Positions 47,946-57,295 of a stretch of DNA of 64,000 nucleotides are shown here, in pieces. Positions within the stretch are counted from its first letter, which is position 1. Every line of letters starts with the position of its first letter. Origin of the DNA: Ktedonospora formicarum (lineage in GTDB: Bacteria; Chloroflexota; Ktedonobacteria; Ktedonobacterales; Ktedonobacteraceae); assembly GCF_016587355.1 (NCBI RefSeq), contig NZ_BNJF01000001.1, positions 2,554,501-2,618,500 on the forward strand. Reading direction: 5' to 3'. A model generated the notes under the pieces. It worked only from the letters and a program-made list of their open reading frames with translations, had not been told where the DNA came from and ran no database searches. The position numbers and the translations under genes are program-made.

Positions 47946-50792
47946 ATGAAGCCAAATCAACGCTTACGGCGCGAACGCGAATTACGCGGCTGGTCACAAT
48001 CGAGGGTTGCCCAGGAAATAGGCACCGACCCTGCGACGGTTAGTCGTTGGGAACGTGGATTGTCCTTTCCTTATCCTTATTTCCGTGAGCGTCTTTGTGA
48101 TCTTTTCGGCAAGAATGCAGAAGAGTTAGGACTGGTACATGAAGATGTTGTCCAGACGCCTCCAGAGCCAAAAGATGCGCCTTCTAGGCAGGGCGAAGTA
48201 AGCGAATATGTGCCATCATCGATTCTATCTCCGGCTCTTGATCCAGCAATTCCACTCTTATCGACTGTCGGCGGCTCGCTCGTTGGACGAGATGCATTAT
48301 TACGCCATGTAAGCCTCCATCTCTGCGATGAACATCAGGTACCGGCATTGGTAGCCCTGAACGGAATCCCTGGCGTGGGCAAAACCTCACTCGCAGTAGC
48401 CCTGGCCCATGACCCCATGATACGACACTATTTTTCGGATGGGATTCTCTGGGCAGGGTTGGGGCCTCATCCCCAGATACCGGGGCATCTGAGTCGTTGG
48501 GGTATGTTACTTCATATTGATGCCGCAACACTTCCCGACATTGGCATGAAAGCTCTTCCTAGTAGAGAACATAGCGAGCCCTGGGTCAAAGCTCTACGCT
48601 TTGCGATAGGCCAGAGACGCATACTCATCATTATTGATGATGTATGGCAGATTGAGGATGCCCTGAATTGCCAGATTGGTGGCCCCAATTGCGCTATTTT
48701 GCTCACAACACGTTTTCCGCATATTGCGCTCCATTTCGCTGAAAACAACGCGACACTGGTTAGCGAGTTGTCTGAGGGTGATGGCATGGAACTGCTGGGG
48801 CGCCTGGCTCCTCATGTCGTACAAGAAGAGGCGGAGAATGCACTCGAACTGGTGCGTTCTGTTGGTGGTCTCCCGCTCGCGCTCACACTCATTGGCAAAT
48901 ACTTACGCACTCAATCGTACAGCCGGCAGCCTCGGCGCATCGCAGCTGCGCTAGCGCGCTTGAGACATGCTCCCGAACGCCTTAATATCAGCGAGCCTCG
49001 CTCTTTCATCGACCGCCATACAAGCTTACCACCTGATACACGTGTGACGCTACAAGCTATTATCGAGGTCAGCGACGTTTTCCTCGACGAAGAGGCCAGA
49101 ACCGCCCTTCGCGCCCTCTCAGTCTTTCCAGCCAAGCCTAATAGCTTCGCAGAAGAGGCTGCGCTTGCCGTGATGCAACTACCGCATGAAGCGCTTGATG
49201 CCCTTTCCGATGCAGGTCTCCTGGAGAGTAGTAGTCCCAATCGCTATGCGCTCCACCAAACAATCGCTGATTACGCACGAGTACAGCTCGAAGATAATGA
49301 GGTGTATCATCGCCTCGCGATCCATTTTGTAGCCTATTTAGAACAACATGCCAGCGACTATCATCTCCTTGATCAAGAGAGCCAGAACATTCATGCAGCA
49401 TTGGAAGCCGCGCGAACACATCAGATACCAGACATGTTTTTACGCGGTATCAGGGCTATCAGTAGCTACCTATTTACGCGGGGACGCTATGCAGAGGCGG
49501 AAAGATATCTGAGCGACGCACTTGAACTCGCGCATCAACACCAACGCCAAAGCGATCTCATCGCGATATTACGCGACCTGGGGAGAATCGCCCGCAAGTC
49601 GGGAAATTATCTTCAAGCCGAGACATACTATCAACGCGGCCTGCAGCTGGCACGACACTTAAAAGATGAGATCGCTATCAGTGATCTACTGACATGTCTG
49701 GGAACCATCTTACAACGCCGAGGATACTACAACGACGCCATCATGTATTTTGAAGAAGGAACGGTGCTTACGCAACGGCATGCTAACCAGGAACAGTTCT
49801 CCCAACTACTACTAGGGCTGGCACATGCTCATGGAAGCCTGGATCACTACAAGGAAGCAGAGGAATATGCCTGGGAAAGCCTGGAACTCGCAAGGGGACT
49901 CGATAACCCAGAGCATCAGGCGAAGGTGCTTTTGCGTCTAGGCACACTCATATTTGAGCGTAGCGATTATGAGCAAGCGTTAGGCCTGCTCTTTGAAGCC
50001 CTGGAACAAGCTCGCCAGATAGGGCACCGCGAGCTCACCAGTCAGATTTTAAATAATTTGGGATGTGTTCTCGGTGAACTAGGAGATTTCAAGCATGCTG
50101 AAGCATATTTGTTGGAAGCCCAGATCCTGGCGCGCCAGATCAATGCCAAAGAGAGCCTATGCAATGTCCTGACCAATCTTGGCTTTCTCGCCAATGAGCG
50201 AGGGCAGTATGAGCAAGGAGAGGCTTACGCACGTGAAGGGCTAGAATTATCAAGACAAATTGGACATACAAACCCCATTTGTGGTTGCCTTGACAATATG
50301 GGAAACATCATGCGATTTCAGGGGAAATACAAGCAGGCAATAGAATATTATGAGGAGGGATTGGTTCGAGCACGTCTGACAAACAATAAACGCTACATTG
50401 TCATCATGCTCACGGGACTGGGGGCAACAATGACAGCCTGTACGAGCTTCACCGATGCGGAAAGCTACCTGAGCGAAGCTATGATCCTGGCTCGTGAGAT
50501 TCATCGTCCACGCCAACTCTGCGACCTACTCTTCGAGTACGGCAAACTAAAAGTCTATCAGCGCCAGCCTCAGCCAGCGCGAACCTACTTTCAAGAAATG
50601 CTTGACATCCCAGACATAGGTGATGAGGGGCATACACGTGCTCTATATGGTCTGGCGCGTGTCGCCGAACTAGAAGAAGATTTCGCAACCGCTCACAGGC
50701 TAGGCAGTGCTTGCGCAGCCTTCTTCGCCTCGCGTCACCACCATTTAACTAGAGAGGCACAACGCTGGCTTCGTGATCTTCCCGCCTCCTAG
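47946..50792 (+). CDS. HTH-NB-ARC-TPR signal-transduction regulator
   Basis: 948 residues. An XRE-type helix-turn-helix (1-60: LRGWSQSRVAQEIGTDPATV, SRWERGLSFP) is joined to an NB-ARC/STAND NTPase (about 115-400; P-loop GIPGVGKTS near 140-147, Walker B ILIIIDDVWQ, sensor LLTTRFPHIA, GLPLAL) and to at least ten TPR repeats (about 490-930). STAND proteins are NTP-driven switches that oligomerise on binding a ligand through the repeats. Here the HTH implies transcriptional output. ATG behind GGGAGCGAGG. Such proteins are numerous in Ktedonobacteria and Streptomyces. The ligand is unknown. Confidence 0.9.
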   Translation: MKPNQRLRRERELRGWSQSRVAQEIGTDPATVSRWERGLSFPYPYFRERLCDLFGKNAEELGLVHEDVVQTPPEPKDAPSRQGEVSEYVPSSILSPALDPAIPLLSTVGGSLVGRDALLRHVSLHLCDEHQVPALVALNGIPGVGKTSLAVALAHDPMIRHYFSDGILWAGLGPHPQIPGHLSRWGMLLHIDAATLPDIGMKALPSREHSEPWVKALRFAIGQRRILIIIDDVWQIEDALNCQIGGPNCAILLTTRFPHIALHFAENNATLVSELSEGDGMELLGRLAPHVVQEEAENALELVRSVGGLPLALTLIGKYLRTQSYSRQPRRIAAALARLRHAPERLNISEPRSFIDRHTSLPPDTRVTLQAIIEVSDVFLDEEARTALRALSVFPAKPNSFAEEAALAVMQLPHEALDALSDAGLLESSSPNRYALHQTIADYARVQLEDNEVYHRLAIHFVAYLEQHASDYHLLDQESQNIHAALEAARTHQIPDMFLRGIRAISSYLFTRGRYAEAERYLSDALELAHQHQRQSDLIAILRDLGRIARKSGNYLQAETYYQRGLQLARHLKDEIAISDLLTCLGTILQRRGYYNDAIMYFEEGTVLTQRHANQEQFSQLLLGLAHAHGSLDHYKEAEEYAWESLELARGLDNPEHQAKVLLRLGTLIFERSDYEQALGLLFEALEQARQIGHRELTSQILNNLGCVLGELGDFKHAEAYLLEAQILARQINAKESLCNVLTNLGFLANERGQYEQGEAYAREGLELSRQIGHTNPICGCLDNMGNIMRFQGKYKQAIEYYEEGLVRARLTNNKRYIVIMLTGLGATMTACTSFTDAESYLSEAMILAREIHRPRQLCDLLFEYGKLKVYQRQPQPARTYFQEMLDIPDIGDEGHTRALYGLARVAELEEDFATAHRLGSACAAFFASRHHHLTREAQRWLRDLPAS

Positions 50793-51215
50793 AAAGTGGT
50801 CACCATATCATATTTAGTCAGCATTCAAGTTGAAAGATGGAGAAAATCCACCCACCAAACCTCTTTTACGTCGCTATCCGAACATGATACAATAGTCCCA
50901 TTGTAAAATTAGGTTGGATATACTTCTTTCCAATATAGGACATAACTGCTTCAGACTGGACACAGCATCTTTTACCAGTCCCTCAGGCAGGGTTTACCTA
51001 AAGAGAGCATTTTCACTGGCAAATGCCAGGCCATTGTATTCTTAATACGAAAACCAGCGCCGCAGTCGCGGCTAGCGCGCACTCCTTGCACAAATATCTA
51101 AGCGCAAATGAATACCAACGTCGCTACCACGAAAGTAGTGTTGATGTTCATAGCAACATGCGCTCAGGTATTCGGATAAGGAGTGTGCCGAAGATAGCAG
51201 ATACAGAACGTTAGC
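50793..51215 (+). promoter_or_regulatory. Long leader of cca with candidate promoter
   Basis: TTTACG (50865-50870), 17-base spacer, TACAAT (50888-50893) could be a promoter, which would give a 5' leader of about 315 nt before the cca ATG. A small GCCGC / GCGGC stem lies around 51060-51075. The open frame at 51023-51214 has no ribosome site. Nothing else is recognised. Confidence 0.35.
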
Positions 51216-52592
51216 ATGCTAGATATTATTATCAGGCTGGCTCAAGACTTCCGTGCGCAGCATAAACAACTTTATATGGTAGGTGGGACAGTACGTGATG
51301 TGTTGCTCCATCGGGGAGAGTCCGCTGACGCGGACCTGGCAACTGATGCCCTTCCAGAGGAAATCAAACGCCTGGTCGCCCCCACCAAACCCAGCGCTGT
51401 CGTCCTTGTTGGTGAGCGCTTTGGCACGGTACGTCTACATTACGATAGCAATAATATTGTTGAGATCACAACCTTTCGCAGTGAACGCTATGATCCAGAA
51501 TCGCGTAAACCAGAGGTCTGCTTTGGGACAGATCTGGCTGAAGATCTGAAACGGCGCGATTTTACGATCAATGCACTGGCACGCGATCCGCTCAATGGGC
51601 ACATTATCGATTTATTTCACGGTCGCCAGGATCTCGAAGCCCATATTCTACGCGCGGTTGGTGATGAGCCAGATAAACGCTTTGATGAGGACCCACTGCG
51701 CCTCTTACGCGCAATCCGCTTCGCTGCTCAACTCGACTTTGTCATCGAGCCAACAACGTGGCAATCGATTAAACGGCAGGCTGCCAAGTTACAGAAAATT
51801 AGTCGTGAGCGCATTCGGGATGAGATGAACAAGCTCCTCCTCTCACCTCATCCAGCGAAAGGGCTTGATCTCCTGGTTGAAGCTGGACTCATGGAGTACA
51901 TCATGCCAGAGATGTTGGACTTGCGTGGCGTCAGCCAGCAATCCAATCCACGAGTTCCCGCCTCTAAAGAAGTCTACGCGCATGTGCTTCGCGTCGTCGA
52001 ACGCTCGTCATCCGGGCTGAAGACACGTTGGAGCGCGCTCTTACACGATATCGCTAAACCTCGTACCAAGAGTGTTGAAGACCATAAGGTACATTTCATT
52101 GGGCATGAAGAAGTAGGGGCCCATATGGCCCGCGATATCCTGCGACGTCTCCATTTTGATCGGGAGTTTATCGATTCCGTATCTAGAGTTGTTCGCTTGC
52201 ACATGCGCGCGAATGCCTATACTACCGATTGGACTGACGGCGCTGTTCGACGCCTGATGTTAGACGCGGGGCACGACTTACCTACACTCCTCGACCTCTC
52301 TCGCGCAGATATAACAAGCTACCGAGTTGACAAGGTTGCACGGGCCAACGCACGTGTCACTGAGCTTGAGGAGCGCTGTCAACACTTGCAGGAAGAGGCC
52401 GAGCGTGTACCAATCAAAAGTCCTCTTGATGGTAACGAATTGATGCAGCTCTTCGAGCGTGGTCCAGGTCCCTGGCTCCGTCCTCTAAAAGAGTATCTCC
52501 TGGGCCTGGTCATTGATGGCGCACTCGCATCAGATGATAAAGAGACAGCCACACGCCTCGCCAGAGAGTTTGTGGAACGCGAGCATATGTAA
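51216..52592 (+). CDS. cca: CCA-adding tRNA nucleotidyltransferase with HD domain
   Basis: 458 residues, poly(A) polymerase/CCA family. The catalytic head has YMVGGTVRDVLLHRGESADA with the metal-binding Asp pair, followed by RRDFTINALA and DPLRLLRAIRFAAQL. The HD phosphohydrolase domain has LLHDIAKPRT and GHEEVGAHMARDIL. It adds or repairs the 3' CCA; this fits the tRNA-Phe here, which does not encode CCA. The ATG is the only sensible start, though the ribosome site is weak. First of three genes read in the same direction. Confidence 0.92.
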   Translation: MLDIIIRLAQDFRAQHKQLYMVGGTVRDVLLHRGESADADLATDALPEEIKRLVAPTKPSAVVLVGERFGTVRLHYDSNNIVEITTFRSERYDPESRKPEVCFGTDLAEDLKRRDFTINALARDPLNGHIIDLFHGRQDLEAHILRAVGDEPDKRFDEDPLRLLRAIRFAAQLDFVIEPTTWQSIKRQAAKLQKISRERIRDEMNKLLLSPHPAKGLDLLVEAGLMEYIMPEMLDLRGVSQQSNPRVPASKEVYAHVLRVVERSSSGLKTRWSALLHDIAKPRTKSVEDHKVHFIGHEEVGAHMARDILRRLHFDREFIDSVSRVVRLHMRANAYTTDWTDGAVRRLMLDAGHDLPTLLDLSRADITSYRVDKVARANARVTELEERCQHLQEEAERVPIKSPLDGNELMQLFERGPGPWLRPLKEYLLGLVIDGALASDDKETATRLAREFVEREHM

Positions 52593-52674
52593 TATAGTTC
52601 GCTTATTCGAGAAAATAGCATCCTGAAGGAACAGGATGCACCTGAGACATTCAGCAAAAGGGAAGACAAGCTAC

Positions 52675-53439
52675 ATGAGCGTATTTCGCGATGATATTGT
52701 TCGGTTCCTCAATGACTATCTGAATATTTCGGCTTTCCGTGATTATTGCCCCAATGGAATGCAGGTTATTGGCAAAGCGGGAGTCAAACGGATCGCCCTT
52801 GGCGTGAGCGCCAATCTTGAAGCCTTCCGCATGGCTGCGGCTGGCGAGGCTGACATGCTTATCACGCATCATGGGCTGTTTTGGAACAACATGCCTCGCG
52901 AGATAGGGGTTATGATGAAGGGGCGCCTCAAAGTCCTTTTTGAGCACGATATCACACTCCTGGGCTATCATCTCCCACTCGATGCCCATCCAGAGATCGG
53001 CAACAATGTGCTCTGGCTTAAACAGCTTGGCTTCATCGTAGAGGGCGTGAATTTCGCGAACGCTTCTGGTCGAGACATCGGCGCGATTGGCACAGCACCT
53101 AGGCGCACTGTTCTGCGTGATCTGGTCGAAGAGATAGCAAACGAATCAGGAGTACGCCCTCTGTTATACGCGTATGGACCACAAACCGTCCGCCGCCTGG
53201 GGGTCGTAACCGGAGGAGGTCAGGGCTATCTGCTAGAAGCCATCAGTCGTGGTTGTGATACCTTTCTTACAGGCGAAACGGGAGAGCCAACTGAGTCATA
53301 CGCGCGCGAAGAGGGAGTAAACTTTATCTCTATCGGGCACTATAATTCGGAGAAGATAGGCATTCAAGCCATTGGGGCACTACTAGAGCATCAATTCAAA
53401 GTTGAAACATTCTTCTGCGATATTCCCAACGCAATCTAA
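52675..53439 (+). CDS. Nif3-like dinuclear metal protein
   Basis: 254 residues from the ATG at 52675 (AAGGGAAGAC upstream). Family blocks: YCPNGMQVIG, TITHHGLFW-like (MLITHHGLFWNN) metal ligands, YHLPLDAHPEIGNN, VVTGGGQGYLLEAI, CDTFLTGETGE and SIGHYNSEKIGI. Annotated in many genomes as GTP cyclohydrolase I type 2 homologue (YqfO/NIF3); the true activity is unsettled. It follows cca by about 80 bases. Confidence 0.92.
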   Translation: MSVFRDDIVRFLNDYLNISAFRDYCPNGMQVIGKAGVKRIALGVSANLEAFRMAAAGEADMLITHHGLFWNNMPREIGVMMKGRLKVLFEHDITLLGYHLPLDAHPEIGNNVLWLKQLGFIVEGVNFANASGRDIGAIGTAPRRTVLRDLVEEIANESGVRPLLYAYGPQTVRRLGVVTGGGQGYLLEAISRGCDTFLTGETGEPTESYAREEGVNFISIGHYNSEKIGIQAIGALLEHQFKVETFFCDIPNAI

Positions 53440-53497
53440 TATTTTTTGCTGTCTTATTACATTCGTTGAATACAATCAGGTTGATAAAAAGGAATTT

Positions 53498-55249
53498 ATG
53501 GATACTCTCGAAGCAAGTTTACAGGTAGAGCGAGATGCTTCTCCCCAGCCCGAGTGGACAACCAGTGATTTCCCCATACGATCTGCCTTCCGCTCCTCTT
53601 TCCTGATTGATGGGCGCATGACGATGCTTGAAATGTGCATCCACTTCCTACGCGCGAAACAGTCAATCCTCATCGCAGCCTGGGGTCTAACACCCGAACT
53701 TGCAATGGTACGAGGCAAACATCATCGCGCTGGAGCTGATGGCTCACCTGAACAAGAAGAGCTACTCCGCTGGCTACATAAAAAAGGACTCTCCGAAGCG
53801 GATATCGCCTTCTGGCAGGACTGCGACTCACTTGATGTGACGAATGTGCTTGGGTATGTTGCTTCTAAAGGGGTAGATGTGCGCATCCTGCTCTGGGATT
53901 TCTTTTCAGCCCCCTTTCAAAAGGGATCACAACAAATCAAAGAGGAGCTAGAAGCACAGGGTATCCTCTGCCTCACCGACAATGGTGATCGCGACCTACT
54001 CAACCATCCTATTCAATCACTACATCAGAAGACAATGGTCATCGATAATCGCTACGCCTTTGTGGGGGGTATTGATCTGATGACTGAGAAGGGTGGCGAC
54101 TTCGACCGTTGGGATACGAAAGGGCATATCTATTATAATGTGCTCCGCTTGGGGCTCAACGATCAAATGCCACACTCCTGGCATGATGTACATTTTCACT
54201 TTGAGGGAACAGCGGTCGCTGATGTGGCCCGAAACTTCTGTCAGCGTTGGAACAGCGTTGTCGCTCGCCAGCAACTTGACGAAGGCTTGCTGCTACCTGA
54301 ACCATCAGATAACATCCGGCCAATTGATGAGCATGAGCACGAAACTATTCCTCTACAGATTGTTCGCACAATTCCACCACAGACCTATGAGTTTGCGCCC
54401 AATGGTATCAAGACTATTTTAGAGATCTATTTAGAGCTCTTCCGTCACGCTCAACGCTTTATCTACATTGAAAACCAGTACTTATGGCGGCGTACCTTCC
54501 TGGGTCTAGAGAATCCCGCTTTTGGTCCTCCTCATGAAGATATGGAACGCCTCTGCAAGGTGCTGGCGGAGGCTTTAGAGCGTGGTGTTCATGTCATTCT
54601 GGTTCTTCCTGACCATCCTAATGTGGGTCGCGATTTTACCGACGACGGCTTACTTTATCTGCAAGAACTCGCGCCTGAGGCCGTTGCATCAGGACGGCTC
54701 CAGGTCTATACGCTCGCAACCCACCTCCAGCAAGGTGACCAGTGCTTCTATCGTCCTATTTATGTACATGCCAAAGTGGCGATTGTTGATGATGAATGGG
54801 TAACGATAGGATCTGCGAATATCAATGATCGCGGCATGCGCAACGATGCGGAACTGAATGTGGCCCTGGTCCATAAGCCAATCGCGCACGCTCTGCGCAT
54901 CTTGCTTACGGCTGAGCATCTGGGACTGGTTGATGAAGATACACTCTTCAGTATGATTGAGATTATGGGCCGCCTTGAGCCTAGTGATGAGCTACTTCGA
55001 GTACAAGGCGAACTTGGAGCACTCTGGTCCAGTATCAAGGCCCTTCTTGCCGACCACAATTCCGCTATGGCGGCATGCGCAACTCAGGCACGCGCGAATC
55101 TTGAGGCTATCAAGAGTGGGCAAATTCTCACAGGACATTTAGTCCCTTACATTCGTGAAGATCTGGCTGATGAGTACGAATTGACCGTCGATGCGGTCAA
55201 AGGCTGGATAGGTCAGTTCGCGCAAGAACAATCTCCCCTCTTGAACTAG
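53498..55249 (+). CDS. Phospholipase D family protein
   Basis: 583 residues from the ATG at 53498 (AAAAAGGA seven bases upstream). Two HKD motifs: HQKTMVIDNRYAFVGGID at about 176 and HAKVAIVDDEWVTIGSANIN at about 424, plus RGMRNDAELNV. The spacing and length fit bacterial PLD or cardiolipin-synthase-like enzymes. There is no membrane helix at the N-terminus, unlike typical cardiolipin synthase, so a plant-type PLD is more likely. It hydrolyses or exchanges phospholipid head groups. Same direction as nif3 and cca. Confidence 0.9.
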   Translation: MDTLEASLQVERDASPQPEWTTSDFPIRSAFRSSFLIDGRMTMLEMCIHFLRAKQSILIAAWGLTPELAMVRGKHHRAGADGSPEQEELLRWLHKKGLSEADIAFWQDCDSLDVTNVLGYVASKGVDVRILLWDFFSAPFQKGSQQIKEELEAQGILCLTDNGDRDLLNHPIQSLHQKTMVIDNRYAFVGGIDLMTEKGGDFDRWDTKGHIYYNVLRLGLNDQMPHSWHDVHFHFEGTAVADVARNFCQRWNSVVARQQLDEGLLLPEPSDNIRPIDEHEHETIPLQIVRTIPPQTYEFAPNGIKTILEIYLELFRHAQRFIYIENQYLWRRTFLGLENPAFGPPHEDMERLCKVLAEALERGVHVILVLPDHPNVGRDFTDDGLLYLQELAPEAVASGRLQVYTLATHLQQGDQCFYRPIYVHAKVAIVDDEWVTIGSANINDRGMRNDAELNVALVHKPIAHALRILLTAEHLGLVDEDTLFSMIEIMGRLEPSDELLRVQGELGALWSSIKALLADHNSAMAACATQARANLEAIKSGQILTGHLVPYIREDLADEYELTVDAVKGWIGQFAQEQSPLLN

Positions 55250-55337
55250 GGGACATGAATGAGAGATAATCATTCCGGTATCATAAACAGGTTATTCATA
55301 GCTAGCATGAGGTACAACCAAAGGAGTAACAATCGTC

Positions 55338-55801
55338 ATGGCGAAAGATAATAAAGCACCCAGGCAAGAGGGCCCCCTCAGCCAACAACTCCGGAACCAG
55401 CGAAGACTGGCGGAAAAAAGCCAAAAAAGGCTCGCGCTCCCCAGGTTGGCGGCTCCGCTATCGCAGGTGCAAAATCAACGCTGCCTCGGGAAACCTCTGG
55501 CAGCAATAACCCCCAGCAGCAACAATATGAGAGCTATAACCGAACTATGCGGCGACGCATGGAACAGATGGGAACAGGACCTTCCAGCGAGAATGACCGC
55601 ATGCTCAAAGAACGTGAGAAACGCAAAGAGCGCGTTGATCGACGTAAGCAGCGTCTCGCGGATGAGCGAGCCAAACTCAAGGCAGCCGGTCCGGTAGGTG
55701 GAATCAAGCTTGGTCGCTCGACCCTCTTCTTCGCCCTGGGAACGCTGGCACTCATCGTGCTTGTTATCGTGATCTTCATCATCATCCGTCACCCATTTTA
55801 A
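55338..55801 (+). pseudogene. Small C-terminal-anchored protein, frameshifted in a C5 run
   Basis: A good ribosome site (AAAGGAG) precedes the ATG at 55338 (MAKDNKAPRQEG). After the CCCCC at 55373-55377 the natural protein continues in the next frame: PPQPTTPEPAKTGGKKPKK, a Gln-rich patch, a charged coiled coil (REKRKERVDRRKQRLADERA) and a C-terminal membrane helix (LFFALGTLALIVLVIVIFII). One extra C would restore a protein of about 154 residues. The upstream frame without correction is compositionally meaningless beyond the run. It could be a sequencing error, a real mutation or slippage. Tail-anchored, function unknown. Confidence 0.7.
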
Positions 55802-55816
55802 AATAGAGCAACAGAC

Positions 55817-55862
55817 AGAGGGAGCACTGACAAGTACAACGTAGCTTGCCAATGCTCCCTCT
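55817..55862. terminator. Convergent terminator
   Basis: AGAGGGAGCA (55817-55826) pairs with TGCTCCCTCT (55853-55862), and CAAG / CTTG continues the stem inside. It sits between the frameshifted gene and the convergent monooxygenase. Confidence 0.65.
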
Positions 55863-55880
55863 ACGAGCTCATAAACTCAG

Positions 55881-56153
55881 CTACAGAACTTTAGCCTCGT
55901 AGTAGGTTGCTCCCCCCTGACTACTCACATCACCGTGGTGCTGTTTAAACATTGGGTGATTGGTATATTCATCGACCGCTTCACGCGACTCCCAACGCGA
56001 GACAGCAAGCACGCTATTATCCTCGGCCTTCCATAATTCCATGCCAAGATAACCTTTGAAGTGCTTCATACGGGGCGCCTCACGCTCAAAAGCCTCCATC
56101 ATCGCCTGCATACGCTCCGGTGGCACCGCGATCTTATTAACAACCACAAACAT
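55881..56153 (-). CDS. Antibiotic biosynthesis monooxygenase (ABM) family protein
   Basis: 90 residues from the ATG at 56153 (AGGAG nine bases upstream; longer frames have no site). The ABM ferredoxin-like fold shows in MFVVVNKIAVPPERMQAM, an FKGYLGMELWKAED strand pair and SVLAVSRWESREAVDEYTNH. Relatives include heme-degrading IsdG/HmoB enzymes and small quinol oxygenases. The Asn near the N-terminus (VVVNKI) and the Trp in WESREA fit an IsdG/HmoB-like site. Which reaction it performs is not known. Confidence 0.85.
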   Translation of the reverse strand: MFVVVNKIAVPPERMQAMMEAFEREAPRMKHFKGYLGMELWKAEDNSVLAVSRWESREAVDEYTNHPMFKQHHGDVSSQGGATYYEAKVL

Positions 56154-56349
56154 TATGCTATTCTCCTGTTCTTCTCTGCCTAATGTTAAGGGTGCTTTTC
56201 CTATGGCAACACCCTCTATGCCCATTATATGCACAAGTTCTATGATGCATGTAGCTGGACAGGACTTCATCCAACATTCTTCCCCTGGCAGGTGATATAG
56301 TTTAAGGAGAGATACACCTCATAGCAGTGTAGAATAGGGGTATTCTTTT

Positions 56350-57138
56350 ATGCACATGACATGGCTTGATATTGTGGTCTTATTTGTCTCGGCTATCATT
56401 GGTGGCACACTCAACGCGGTCGCAGGAGGTGGAAGCTTCTTCTGCTTCCCCGCGCTTCTCTTTACTGGACTGCCTGCTATCCAGGCGAACGCGACCAATA
56501 CACTGGCGCTCTGGCCTGGCTCGCTCGCCAGCGTAGGCGCGTATCGCCGAGAGCTCAAACACCAGCAACCCGCTATTCTCATTATTTTAATCGCTAGTAG
56601 CCTGCTCGGTAGCCTTATTGGGGCGCTGGTATTACTTGGTACCAAGCAGGATACTTTTGTTCAACTCGTACCTTTTCTGCTGCTCCTGGCAACACTACTT
56701 TTCGCTGTTAGTCCTTACTTTACCGCGCGCCTGCGGACGCGGATGCTGGAACATTCGGCTATCAATATTCCAACTCTGATTCTGGTAGCAGGCGCACAAT
56801 TTCTCATCTCAATCTATGGAGGCTTCTTTGGAGGCGGTATCGGTATCTTGATGCTAGCAACATTAGCCTTAATGGGAATGGAGAATATCCATGAGATGAA
56901 TAGCGTCAAAACGTTACTCACCGTAGTTATTAATGGGTCGGCAATGGTGCTTTTCATCATTCGGGGCGCAATCTTCTGGCCTCAGGCGCTCCTGATGATC
57001 GTGGGCACAGTGTTAGGGGGTTACGGTGGAGCATACTACGCTCGGAAGCTTGACCCGAAATATGTGCGGATTTTCGTCATCGGTGTCGGGCTCTTACTCA
57101 CAGTCTATTTCTTCGCTCGCACATATCTGTCCTGGTAA
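56350..57138 (+). CDS. TauE/SafE-family membrane transporter
   Basis: 262 residues with about eight membrane helices. The two duplicated TauE signatures are visible: GGTLNAVAGGGSFFCFPALL in the first half and SIYGGFFGGGIGILMLATLAL in the second. Family members export sulfite, sulfonates or related small organic anions. Start ATG at 56350 behind GGGGT, a weak site. It is divergent from the monooxygenase gene. Confidence 0.9.
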   Translation: MHMTWLDIVVLFVSAIIGGTLNAVAGGGSFFCFPALLFTGLPAIQANATNTLALWPGSLASVGAYRRELKHQQPAILIILIASSLLGSLIGALVLLGTKQDTFVQLVPFLLLLATLLFAVSPYFTARLRTRMLEHSAINIPTLILVAGAQFLISIYGGFFGGGIGILMLATLALMGMENIHEMNSVKTLLTVVINGSAMVLFIIRGAIFWPQALLMIVGTVLGGYGGAYYARKLDPKYVRIFVIGVGLLLTVYFFARTYLSW

Positions 57139-57295
57139 GGGTATTTACATGCAGCACAAGGGTCAGGCTTGTTATACGATATGTAGCAGTCGATAGCCCG
57201 TCACTACATAGACACTTTTGCATATACTAGGCTATAGGTTATTACGAATTACTCACCACTTATTTAGCATTATCATCGGAAGCGGCTCTTTCACT

